This document shows, piece by piece, positions 34,923 to 43,865 of a DNA stretch of 48,067 bases (its first letter is position 1; each line of letters starts with the position of its first letter). The translations under genes and the position numbers were made by a program. The notes below the pieces were generated by a model. The model searched no databases, was not told the origin of the DNA, and saw only the letters and a program-made list of their open reading frames with translations. This stretch comes from an uncultured Prevotellaceae bacterium (GTDB taxonomy: Bacteria; Bacteroidota; Bacteroidia; Bacteroidales; Bacteroidaceae). The stretch is taken from NCBI GenBank assembly GCA_902801375.1, contig CADCIB010000037.1, positions 1-48,067 of the forward strand. Direction: 5' to 3'.

Positions 34923-37025
34923 ATGAGATCAAGGACACTATTCATATGGGTATTCATACTGCTCTGTGGCAGCATACATGCCAAGAATCTGAAGGGACAG
35001 AAGTTTGCATTTGTCTGCGAGGACACACAGTTTAAGAATCCGTTCGTTGACGTTGACAAAGTCATCACCCAACCTGTGAAATGCCGCTATGTGCACGGCG
35101 GCTTTGACGACGGCACACGCTTCTCATTTTATTTTCCCATAGATAAGGCAGACTATTCGGGCCGTTTCTTCCAGTATATCACTCCTTTCCCTGACAGCGA
35201 GACTTCGGCGCAGAACTACTATGCAGCCAGTCCCATTGGGTTCAGTATCTCGCATGGTGCCTATTTCGTGGAGACGAACGAAGGCGGCAAACTGGACTTT
35301 GCCGACCCCTCTACCCGCAGGGAACCGTCGATAGGTGCTTATCGGGCCAATGCAGCCTGTGCACAGTTCTCGCGCCATATAGCACAGTTGATCTACGGCT
35401 GCGAACGGCCTTACGGCTACTGCTTCGGTGGCAGCGGTGGTGCTTATCGTACCACAGGCTCCATGGAATCGACAGAGGGTGTGTGGGACGGTGCCGTACC
35501 TTTCGTACTCGGCTCACCTCAGGCTATCCCCAATATGTTTGCTGCCAGAATGTATGCCCTACGTATGCTGCGCGATAAGATGGGCGATATTGCAGATGCC
35601 ATGGAACCGGGTGGAAGCGGTGACCCATACGCCACGCTCACCACCGAACAGCGACAAGTGCTGCACGAGGTGTCGAGCCTGGGATTCCCCCTAAAGTCGT
35701 GGTATGGCTGGAAATATATGGACGCCCATGGTTTTCTGGTGCTCTATCGCTCTGTCGTGGCTATGGATCAGAAGTATTTTCATGAGGATTTCTGGCATAA
35801 GCCCGGTTATCTGGGATTTGACAATCCGCCATCACTGCAGCGCGACCATATACAGACCAAGGCTGTCGTAAAACGGATTATCGGACAGACAGAAGCAGAG
35901 CAGCTGGGACTTGTGAAGCCCTTGTCGAAAGCTGACCGTGGCAGTGCCGACCGAGCCTGGGCCAGTATGGGCAGCGAGATCAAGGAGAAGCCCGTTGCCT
36001 ACGAAATAGATCAGAAAGTGGATATGCCGACACTGGGCGGAGAGCTGATGATGCTTTCGGGCAAAGGCAAGGGGCAGCAGCTGCAGATCACGAGAGCCAA
36101 AGACGGCTATGTGACCCTTGCTGCCGTGAACCAACCGCAGCTGCTGCCCCTGCTGAAGGTCGGCGACAGTGTGCAGGTAGATAACAGCGACTGGCTGGCC
36201 GTTGAGACCTATTACCGTCATCAGGTGCCTACGAAGGACTATTATGTCTGGAATCAGTTCCGCGGTTACAATGATGTACCCATCTATCCCCAGCGCCCCA
36301 AGCTCTTAGGACCGATGTTTACGAGGGGAGCTGCAGGCTGTCTGCCTACGGGAAAGATCCATGGCAAGATGATCCTTTGCTGTTCGGTGTGGGATCGCGA
36401 GGCCTTCGCCTGGCAAGGAGACTGGTATCGCAGGCACATTATAGAGCATCTGGGCAGTGCCACGGACGATAACTTCCGCCTTTGGTATACCGATCACGCT
36501 ACCCATGGCGGTGAGGACGATCCGACGGAGATAGTGGACTATACGACGACGCTCTATCAGGCATTGCTTGATGTGAGCGACTGGGTGGAACGTGGCATTG
36601 CCCCATCGCATACGTCCACTTACGTAGTGGAAGACGGGCAGGTGATGCTTGGTGCCGACGGAAAGTCGCGTGGAGGCATTCAGCCTGTGCCTTGCGTTAC
36701 CATTCACGGCAAAGAGCGCGCAGAGGTGAAGCCAGGTGAGACAGTTACTATTCATGTCACTGTGGACGTACCTCAGGGAACAGGCAAGGTGGTACGCGCT
36801 GACTGGTGTCTGGACGATTCGAAGCAGTTTACCCAGCCAGCAGATCTGACACAGGCAAGATATAGTGCCGATGGCGAACATGTAGAGTTTGAACAGACCG
36901 TCAGCTACGATAAAGCAGGCACTTACTTCCCTACCGTGAAGGTCTACTCTGAACGCAAGGGTAACGTACAAACGCCCTATACAGTTATTGCAAATCTGGG
37001 GAAAGTAAGAGTGGTAGTGAGATGA
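34923..37025 (+). CDS. unrecognised secreted protein with alpha/beta-hydrolase features
   Basis: I do not recognise this 700-residue family. A signal peptide (1-20, ending SIHA) is followed by a domain with a nucleophile-elbow-like YCFGGSGGAYR (Ser171). ILCCSVWDREAFAW then gives a possible acid at Asp491, and YTDHATHGGEDDP a possible His at 525 or 528. The spacing and order Ser-Asp-His fit a large serine esterase. Between them (about 360-430) lies a small beta-rich insert (LKVGDSVQVDNSDWLAVETY). The C-terminal 110 residues look like an Ig/PKD-type domain (VKPGETVTIHVTVDVP). It lies 6 bases after the beta-glucuronidase and overlaps the GH78 gene by 4 bases, so it is co-expressed with enzymes for glucuronate and rhamnose. 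An ester-removing role is inference. Confidence 0.75.
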   Translation: MRSRTLFIWVFILLCGSIHAKNLKGQKFAFVCEDTQFKNPFVDVDKVITQPVKCRYVHGGFDDGTRFSFYFPIDKADYSGRFFQYITPFPDSETSAQNYYAASPIGFSISHGAYFVETNEGGKLDFADPSTRREPSIGAYRANAACAQFSRHIAQLIYGCERPYGYCFGGSGGAYRTTGSMESTEGVWDGAVPFVLGSPQAIPNMFAARMYALRMLRDKMGDIADAMEPGGSGDPYATLTTEQRQVLHEVSSLGFPLKSWYGWKYMDAHGFLVLYRSVVAMDQKYFHEDFWHKPGYLGFDNPPSLQRDHIQTKAVVKRIIGQTEAEQLGLVKPLSKADRGSADRAWASMGSEIKEKPVAYEIDQKVDMPTLGGELMMLSGKGKGQQLQITRAKDGYVTLAAVNQPQLLPLLKVGDSVQVDNSDWLAVETYYRHQVPTKDYYVWNQFRGYNDVPIYPQRPKLLGPMFTRGAAGCLPTGKIHGKMILCCSVWDREAFAWQGDWYRRHIIEHLGSATDDNFRLWYTDHATHGGEDDPTEIVDYTTTLYQALLDVSDWVERGIAPSHTSTYVVEDGQVMLGADGKSRGGIQPVPCVTIHGKERAEVKPGETVTIHVTVDVPQGTGKVVRADWCLDDSKQFTQPADLTQARYSADGEHVEFEQTVSYDKAGTYFPTVKVYSERKGNVQTPYTVIANLGKVRVVVR

Positions 37026-39352
37026 GAAGACTATTGGTATCATTAGTGCTATTGATAAGTTGTTATTTATCAGGCTGCGCTCAGGAAAACATCCTGCTTA
37101 CACGTCAGTGGGATGCATCCTGGATAACCGTTCCTGGCATAGAAGCGAATGCCTATGGTGTGTATGAGTTTCGGAAGATATGTAGGCTGGAAGATATTCC
37201 TGCATCGTTTGTGGTACATGTGACAGGAGATAACCGGTATAAGTTGCTTGTCAACGAACAACTGGTATCACTTGGTCCCAACAGGAGTGATCTGGCTCAC
37301 TGGAATTACGAGACAGTAGATCTGGCTCCATATCTGCATGTGGGTGAGAACATAGTCAGGGCCGTTGTCTGGAATGAGGGCACTGAACGTGCAGAAGCCA
37401 ACATGTCAGCACAGACAGCTTTCCTCATGAAGGGAGAAGGCTTAGCCACTGTGCTGAATACGGATAGTAGCTGGCAGTGCCGACAAGACAAGCGATATAG
37501 TCCTAAAGTCTTCAAACTGTCAAAACTTACCTATATGGTGACGGGTCCTGGTGAACGGGTAGATATGAACCAACAACCATCAGACTGGCAGCAGGCTGAG
37601 ATACTGTCGCCAGCTCTGCCCAAAAATGCTATGGGTGGCATTGGTGGTATATATTCTGGTGGCATCGGCGGTGTCGGTAAATATCCGGCATGGTTGCTAA
37701 CCCCATCCATTCTTCAACCTCGGGAATATAAAGAAGAGCACACACTGAACTTCAAGACAATGACGGTGCCAGCCCATTCCAAGAAGACTATTCTGCTTGA
37801 CAATAAAGTGTTGACCAATGCCTATCTAACCATGCAGTTTAGCCACGGCAAGGATAGCCATATCACGTTATCCTATCAGGAAAGCCTCTTTACAGAGTAT
37901 CCACACAAAGGAAACCGCAATGAGACGAAAGGCAAGAAGATGATAGGACGGGAGGATGAAGTTATATCAAACGGACAGTCTGGCCAAACTTTTACGACAC
38001 TTACCTTCCGCACCTACCGCTTTCTGCAGCTGACAATAGAGACAGCAGACGAGCCCCTGACCATCGAAGATATTTATGGACACTACACCAGCTATCCGTT
38101 TGAACTAAAGGCTAAGCTTAATACAGACAGCAAGGAACTACTAAATTTTCTGACCATTGGATGGCGCACAGCCAAGCTCTGTACTTGGGAGACCTATACT
38201 GACTGCCCCTATTACGAGCAGCTACAATATTTAGGCGACACCCGAATACAGATGCTCGTCACACTTTATAATGTGGGCAACGATGCCTTCATCCGCAATT
38301 ACCTGACCTTAGCTGATGCGTCGCGCAATGTGGAGGGATTGACACAAAGTCGCTATCCTTCTAAGACGGCACAATATATCACCCCTTACGCCCTACACTA
38401 TATCTGGTCGCTCCACGACTATATGATGTACTCTGGGGAACAGCGTTTCGTGACCGAAAAACTGGCAGGTATGCGGGCAATCCTTGACTATTTTCATCGT
38501 TTTCAGAAAGAAGACGGCAGACTGAGCTTCCTGCCTGGGTGGAACTTCACTGACTGGGTGGACAATGAAAAAAACTGGGCCGTGGGTGTGAACATGCCTG
38601 GAGCAGACGGCGCAACCTGTGTGATGGACTTGCAACTGCTCTATGCCTATCAGATGGCAGCCGACCTTGAACGGCACCTGGGATTACAGGAACAGGCCAG
38701 AATTTATGAGAACCGTGCTGCTCTGCTTGGTAGGAGCATTGAGGCTGCTTATTGGAATGAAGAACGTGGCCTGTACGCTGACCGTGCGGAGAAAGATGCC
38801 TACTCGCAACATGCCAATGCGTTGGCTATTATTACCAGACTTGCAAAGGGTGAGAGGGCACGGGCAATTGCCAATGCTCTGGAGGGTGACCATACGCTTG
38901 CACCAGCCTCCATCTACTTCAAGTTCTATGTGCATCAGGCGATGACGATAGCAGGTATGGGGGATCATTATCTCTCATGGCTTGACAAGTGGCGCGAAAA
39001 CATACGTATGGGACTTACCACCTGGGCAGAGACATCTGATGTGGACGGTACACGAAGTGACTGTCATGCATGGGGAGCAAGCCCGAATATCGAGATCTTT
39101 CGGACTGTCCTGGGTATCGACAGCGATGCTCCCGGATTCAAGAAGGTAAGGATAGAGCCGCATTTAGGTGATATTCATAAGATCGGTGGAGAGATGCCGC
39201 ACCCCAACGGAACCATAAAGGTTATGTATGAGCAAAATGCAAACAGACTTTCTGCTACTATTGTATTACCCGAGCATACAACAGGAACGCTGGTGTGGAA
39301 AGGTAAAGAGTATGTCTTGGCAGCAGGAAGCAATGATCTGAAAACCAAATAG
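37022..39352 (+). CDS. GH78-type alpha-L-rhamnosidase, lipoprotein
   Basis: A 776-residue inverting alpha-L-rhamnosidase candidate. A lipobox LSGC puts the lipidated Cys at residue 19, so it is likely membrane-anchored. N-terminal beta-sandwich domains (SFVVHVTGDNRYKLLVNEQ) precede the (alpha/alpha)6 barrel. That barrel contains YTDCPYYEQLQYLGDTRIQ, WNFTDWVD and TWAETSDVDGTRSDCHAWG, the segments that carry the acidic catalytic residues in GH78. The C-terminal beta-domain follows (FKKVRIEPHLGD). The start overlaps the preceding stop by ATGA, and the GH106-GH43 gene starts 4 bases later. The family removes terminal rhamnose from pectin side chains, gums or flavonoid and saponin glycosides. Confidence 0.9.
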   Translation: MRRLLVSLVLLISCYLSGCAQENILLTRQWDASWITVPGIEANAYGVYEFRKICRLEDIPASFVVHVTGDNRYKLLVNEQLVSLGPNRSDLAHWNYETVDLAPYLHVGENIVRAVVWNEGTERAEANMSAQTAFLMKGEGLATVLNTDSSWQCRQDKRYSPKVFKLSKLTYMVTGPGERVDMNQQPSDWQQAEILSPALPKNAMGGIGGIYSGGIGGVGKYPAWLLTPSILQPREYKEEHTLNFKTMTVPAHSKKTILLDNKVLTNAYLTMQFSHGKDSHITLSYQESLFTEYPHKGNRNETKGKKMIGREDEVISNGQSGQTFTTLTFRTYRFLQLTIETADEPLTIEDIYGHYTSYPFELKAKLNTDSKELLNFLTIGWRTAKLCTWETYTDCPYYEQLQYLGDTRIQMLVTLYNVGNDAFIRNYLTLADASRNVEGLTQSRYPSKTAQYITPYALHYIWSLHDYMMYSGEQRFVTEKLAGMRAILDYFHRFQKEDGRLSFLPGWNFTDWVDNEKNWAVGVNMPGADGATCVMDLQLLYAYQMAADLERHLGLQEQARIYENRAALLGRSIEAAYWNEERGLYADRAEKDAYSQHANALAIITRLAKGERARAIANALEGDHTLAPASIYFKFYVHQAMTIAGMGDHYLSWLDKWRENIRMGLTTWAETSDVDGTRSDCHAWGASPNIEIFRTVLGIDSDAPGFKKVRIEPHLGDIHKIGGEMPHPNGTIKVMYEQNANRLSATIVLPEHTTGTLVWKGKEYVLAAGSNDLKTK

Positions 39353-39356
39353 AATC

Positions 39357-42300
39357 ATGAGAACAAAAGTTATCTGTCTGTTGCTGATGATGGCCTCGGC
39401 CGGATCAGCACAGCATCTGGAAACAGGTTTCCATACGCCTCCGCAGGAATCGCGTCCCAGGGTCTGGTGGCATTGGATGAATGGCAATATCACCAAGGCG
39501 GGCATTCGCAAGGATATTGAATGGATGCATCGCGCGGGTATAGGCGGCTATCATAACTTCGATGCCGGCATGGCCACGCCGCAGGTGGTGAAGAAGCGTC
39601 TCACCTATATGTCGCCCGAGTGGAAAGATGCTTTCCGTTATGCCGTGACCCTGGCAGATTCGCTGGGCATGGAGGTGGCAACGGCGGCCTGTCCGGGCTG
39701 GAGCAATACGGGCGGACCGTGGGTGAAGCCGGAGCAGGCCATGAAGAAGCTCACATGGCGCGAAAAGATAGTGAAAGGCGGCAGGCGCCTGGACGTGCTG
39801 CTGCCAGCCCCCTTCAAGACCACAGGCTTTTTCCAGAATGTGCCCTTGGCGACCAACTCCGCAACCTTCTCGAATGCAGGCAACCCTAAAGAATGGTACA
39901 AGGATCTGTATGTGATTGCGGTGCGCAGAAACAAGGCCGACAAGACCCTGCAGGAGTTAGGGGCAAAGGTCACGTCGAGCGGCGGCCACTTCACCCTGGA
40001 GCAGCTCACCGACGGTGATCTCGCCCAAGCCGAGAACTTGCCCAAGGACGATGAAAAAGGCTATGCGTGGATACAGTATGAGTTTAAGAAGCCGCAGACC
40101 ATCAAGGCCCTGAGTGTGGCAGACGGATATGTGCGAAGCGAATGGGCAGCCGCCCCGGCACCGGTAACCAAACATCTGGAAAAGAGTGACGATGGTAAAA
40201 CCTTTCAAAGGGTATGCGACATTCCGCACGGGGGTGCGGCTCGCCAGACCATAGAGTTTGAACCGACAAGGGCAAAATATTTCAGGGTGGTCTTTGACAA
40301 TCCACAAGTCATCGACCTTTACGCAGCACTCAATCCTAACCCGATAGAGCAGCCACAGTTCACCCCTGTTGCAGAACTGGTGCTATACACCGTCTCGAAG
40401 ATTAATCATGCAGAGGAGAAGGCCGGATATGCCACGCCATCAGACCTGATGGAGCATAAGACTACGGCAGCGGCAGACGAGGTGGTTGCGGCAGACGAAG
40501 TCATCGATGTTACCGACAAGGTGGACTCCGAGGGCCGTCTGGTATGGGACGCGCCGAAAGGAGACTGGGTGATCTATCGTTTCGGCTATTCGCTGACGGG
40601 CAAGGAGAATCACCCTGCTTCGCCGGAAGCAACGGGGCTGGAGGTGACCAAGATCGACAAGGAGGCCTTTTCTCACTTTCTGAGCTACTATCTCGACACA
40701 TACCAAGATGCCACAGGGGGGCTCATGGGTCAGCATGGCCTGCAATATCTCCTGATTGACAGCTATGAGGCCGGCTGGGAGACCTGGGCACCGAAGATGC
40801 CACAAGAGTTTGAGAAACGTCGTGGCTATAGTCTGCTGAAGTGGCTCCCGGTGCTTACGGGGCAGATTGTAGATAGCGCGGAGCGGAGCGAACAGTTTCT
40901 CTTTGACTGGCGTACTACCATAGGCGAGCTGATAGAGGAATGTATGTATGCCAGCGCAGACAGCATTGCTAAAAAATACGGTCTGGGAACCTATTTCGAA
41001 TCTCACGAGAACGGACGGCTTTACCTGGCAGACGGCATGTCGGTGAAGAGCAAGGCCGATATTCCTATGGCTGCGATGTGGACGGTGATACCCGGTCAGA
41101 AGTCGGCTAATTCAACGTCAACGATGGCAGAGAGCGATATCCGCGAGTCTGCGTCGGTGTCGCATCTGTACGGAAAGAAGTTTGTGGCTGCCGAGTCGTT
41201 GACGGCCAATGGCCTTGACGGTGGTGCCTACAGCTATTACCCGGGCAACCTGAAGCCCACGGCAGATCTGGAGATGGCCAATGGTGTCAATCGCTTTGTC
41301 ATACACGAGAGCACGCATCAGCCTGTCGATGACAAGAAGCCGGGGCTGGGACTCATGATTTTCGGGCAGTGGTTTAACCGTAACGAGACATGGGCCGAAC
41401 AAGCCAGACCCTGGACAGACTACCTGGCGCGTTCCAGCTATATGCTTCAGCAAGGTAGAAATGTAGCCGACATACTCTATTATTACGGTGAGGACGATGC
41501 AGTGACGAGCATCTTTGCCCACAAACACCCCGAGATACCCTTCTGCTATAACTATGATTATCTGAACAAGGAGGCCTTACTTCGGCTGATAACGTATGAT
41601 GGACAATACTTCGTGACACCATCAGGAAGCCAGTATAAGGTGCTCGTCATAGACCATCATTGCATACACATGGCGTCAGAGGTGCAGCAGAAGTTGGACC
41701 AACTGAAACAGCAGGGAGCTCCCATCTATGATCTGAGATCGCAGACCGTGGCAGAAGCACTCCAAGGAATAAAGCCGGATTTCATGGCAGATGGTATGAA
41801 AGATCTCCGCTATGTTCATCGGGTGACAGCCCACGAAGACATCTACTGGGTGAACAACCGAAGAGACGAGGCACGTACCATTGATGCCTTCTTCCGCGTT
41901 AATGGGAAAAAACCTAAGCTCTGGCACCCGGAAACGGGAAAAATAGAAGATGTTTCGTACGAGATCAGGGCGGGCGAGACGATGGTTCGCCTGAACCTCC
42001 TACCCAACGATGCGGTCTTCGTGGTGTTCGGTGGCAAGGCAGATCAGGCAAAGGTCGTGCTTCCCGAAAAGAAAGAAATACTTTTCCGTCATATCGACAC
42101 TCCGTGGAATGTGAAGTTTGATGAGCAGTGGGGGGGACCGAAGGAGACTACCTTCAGAAAGCTCATCTCTTACACGCAATCGGCAGACAAGGGCATCAAA
42201 TACTATTCGGGCACAGCCGTCTATACGAACAGTGTGATGATAGCCGAGCCGGAACTGAAACAGGGACGCTTTGTGCTCGACTTAGGAAAGGTGGGTTGTA

Positions 42301-43640
42301 TGGCCGAGGTCATCGTCAACGGCAAAAACTTGGGTGTGCTGTGGAAGTATCCCTATCAGGTGGATATCACAAGTGCCCTCAGATCTGGTAACAATGAATT
42401 TGTGATCCGTGTCATCAATCAATGGGTAAACCGTATCATTGGCGACAAACAGCCCGATGTGGAGAAGAAATACACCTATAGTGCCTTTGAATATTTCTAT
42501 CGTCCTGACTCGCAACTGCTGCCGGCCGGACTGATGGGACCTGTAGATATCAAACTGATCCAGGAGAATCCTCAGCCCTATACCTCCATCAAGCCCGGCC
42601 AAATCTGGCTTGACACCAACGGGAAGCCTATACAGGCGCATGGCTTTCAGGTGATGGAGAAAGACGGAACCTACTACTGGTATGGCGAGAACAAGGAGTT
42701 TACCACGCTGGGCAGCCATGTGTGGACCTACGGCATACGGTGCTATCGGTCGAAGGACTTCTACAACTGGGAAGACTGCGGATTGATCATCAAACCGGAC
42801 ACCACCGACTATCTCTCTCCGCTGCACTTCTCGCAGACATTGGACCGTCCGCATATTGTCTATGCACCCAAAACGAGGAAATACGTATGCTGGATCAAGT
42901 CGATGGACGAGGACGGCTACTTTGTCATTCTTCAGGCCGACGATATCCTCGGGCCGTACAGATATGTGCGATCGCTGAAGCCGGAAGGATACGGCGTGGG
43001 CGACTTCGACATGTATATAGATCCGGAGACACAGAAGGGATATGTGTGGTACGAACGGCCGCACTGGGAGCTGATCTGTGCCGAGCTCACCGACGACTGC
43101 CTGGGCGTAACCCCGAAGTTCTCCCGCCACTTTGTAGGTAAGCGCCCGCCCTTCACCCGTGAGGCTCCAACCCATTTCGTACATGAGGGCAAGCACTTTC
43201 TGTTCAGTTCGGGCACAACGGGGTATGTACCCAATGTTTCCATGGTGGCCTCATTCACCGACTATCATGGACAGTATAAAGATCTGGGCGATCCCCATCC
43301 CACCGACAAGTATCATCACTCCTTCTGTTCACAGATCACCGATGTGGTGAAGATTCCGGGGCGAAATCTCTATGTTGCCGTGGCAGACCGCTGGATGCCA
43401 CAGATAGCTAACACAACGCTGCCGGCAGAGGAGGCTAAGCGAATGATAACGAGATATAAAAATCACAGACCTTTCCCACGCGACTTCTCGGAACCCAGGA
43501 CCAAGGATAAGCGAAACGAAGTGCGCGAAGGGTGGGACGTGACCTACAACTCTACCTATGTGTTCCTGCCTGTCACGTTCAAGAACGGCAAACCACAGAT
43601 AGAGTGGAAGGAAGAATGGCGAATAGAAGATTATAAATAA
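39357..43640 (+). CDS. GH106-GH43 fusion protein
   Basis: A 1427-residue two-enzyme protein with signal peptide (ending SAGSAQ). Residues about 20-1060 are a GH106 alpha-L-rhamnosidase: PRVWWHWMNGNITKAGI at the start, IDSYEAGWETW (Glu471) and FVAAESLTANG (Glu613) as candidate catalytic sites, and a terminal jelly roll (CMAEVIVNGKNLGVLW). After a short linker, residues about 1075-1427 form a GH43 five-bladed propeller: IWLDTNGKPIQAHGF (base Asp1086), GDFDMYIDPETQKGYV, and TREAPTHFVHEGKHF (acid Glu in the EAP motif). The pattern resembles GH43 subfamilies acting on galactofuranose or arabinofuranose. There is no stop or frame change between the two, so it is a true fusion, not two genes. It is the last gene before the 22-bp repeat array. 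Confidence 0.92.
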   Translation: MRTKVICLLLMMASAGSAQHLETGFHTPPQESRPRVWWHWMNGNITKAGIRKDIEWMHRAGIGGYHNFDAGMATPQVVKKRLTYMSPEWKDAFRYAVTLADSLGMEVATAACPGWSNTGGPWVKPEQAMKKLTWREKIVKGGRRLDVLLPAPFKTTGFFQNVPLATNSATFSNAGNPKEWYKDLYVIAVRRNKADKTLQELGAKVTSSGGHFTLEQLTDGDLAQAENLPKDDEKGYAWIQYEFKKPQTIKALSVADGYVRSEWAAAPAPVTKHLEKSDDGKTFQRVCDIPHGGAARQTIEFEPTRAKYFRVVFDNPQVIDLYAALNPNPIEQPQFTPVAELVLYTVSKINHAEEKAGYATPSDLMEHKTTAAADEVVAADEVIDVTDKVDSEGRLVWDAPKGDWVIYRFGYSLTGKENHPASPEATGLEVTKIDKEAFSHFLSYYLDTYQDATGGLMGQHGLQYLLIDSYEAGWETWAPKMPQEFEKRRGYSLLKWLPVLTGQIVDSAERSEQFLFDWRTTIGELIEECMYASADSIAKKYGLGTYFESHENGRLYLADGMSVKSKADIPMAAMWTVIPGQKSANSTSTMAESDIRESASVSHLYGKKFVAAESLTANGLDGGAYSYYPGNLKPTADLEMANGVNRFVIHESTHQPVDDKKPGLGLMIFGQWFNRNETWAEQARPWTDYLARSSYMLQQGRNVADILYYYGEDDAVTSIFAHKHPEIPFCYNYDYLNKEALLRLITYDGQYFVTPSGSQYKVLVIDHHCIHMASEVQQKLDQLKQQGAPIYDLRSQTVAEALQGIKPDFMADGMKDLRYVHRVTAHEDIYWVNNRRDEARTIDAFFRVNGKKPKLWHPETGKIEDVSYEIRAGETMVRLNLLPNDAVFVVFGGKADQAKVVLPEKKEILFRHIDTPWNVKFDEQWGGPKETTFRKLISYTQSADKGIKYYSGTAVYTNSVMIAEPELKQGRFVLDLGKVGCMAEVIVNGKNLGVLWKYPYQVDITSALRSGNNEFVIRVINQWVNRIIGDKQPDVEKKYTYSAFEYFYRPDSQLLPAGLMGPVDIKLIQENPQPYTSIKPGQIWLDTNGKPIQAHGFQVMEKDGTYYWYGENKEFTTLGSHVWTYGIRCYRSKDFYNWEDCGLIIKPDTTDYLSPLHFSQTLDRPHIVYAPKTRKYVCWIKSMDEDGYFVILQADDILGPYRYVRSLKPEGYGVGDFDMYIDPETQKGYVWYERPHWELICAELTDDCLGVTPKFSRHFVGKRPPFTREAPTHFVHEGKHFLFSSGTTGYVPNVSMVASFTDYHGQYKDLGDPHPTDKYHHSFCSQITDVVKIPGRNLYVAVADRWMPQIANTTLPAEEAKRMITRYKNHRPFPRDFSEPRTKDKRNEVREGWDVTYNSTYVFLPVTFKNGKPQIEWKEEWRIEDYK

Positions 43641-43647
43641 TGTCACG

Positions 43648-43843
43648 ATAACGAATCGCGTAGGCAAATCGGCACTGCGAATAAGTATTAATCACGGTGC
43701 GAATAAGTATTAATCGCAATGCGAATAAGCATTAATCGTAACGCGAATAAGCATTAATTGCAACACGCATAAGCATTAAACCCCAATCAACGTGACTTTA
43801 CCCAAAACAGGACAAGCCACGTTTTACCCGTACGATTCGTTAT
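43648..43843. repeat. five 22-bp tandem units flanked by an 11-bp inverted repeat
   Basis: Units start at 43676, 43698, 43720, 43742 and 43764 and share GCGAATAAG[T/C]ATTAAT, worn in the last copy. Each unit has an imperfect dyad (TGCGA...TCGCA). The array is bracketed by ATAACGAATCG (43648-43658) and its exact inverse CGATTCGTTAT (43833-43843). There are no spacers, so it is not CRISPR. It separates the susC operon from the next GH3 gene. Confidence 0.75.
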
Positions 43844-43865
43844 AGACCCTAAAACATGATCCATA

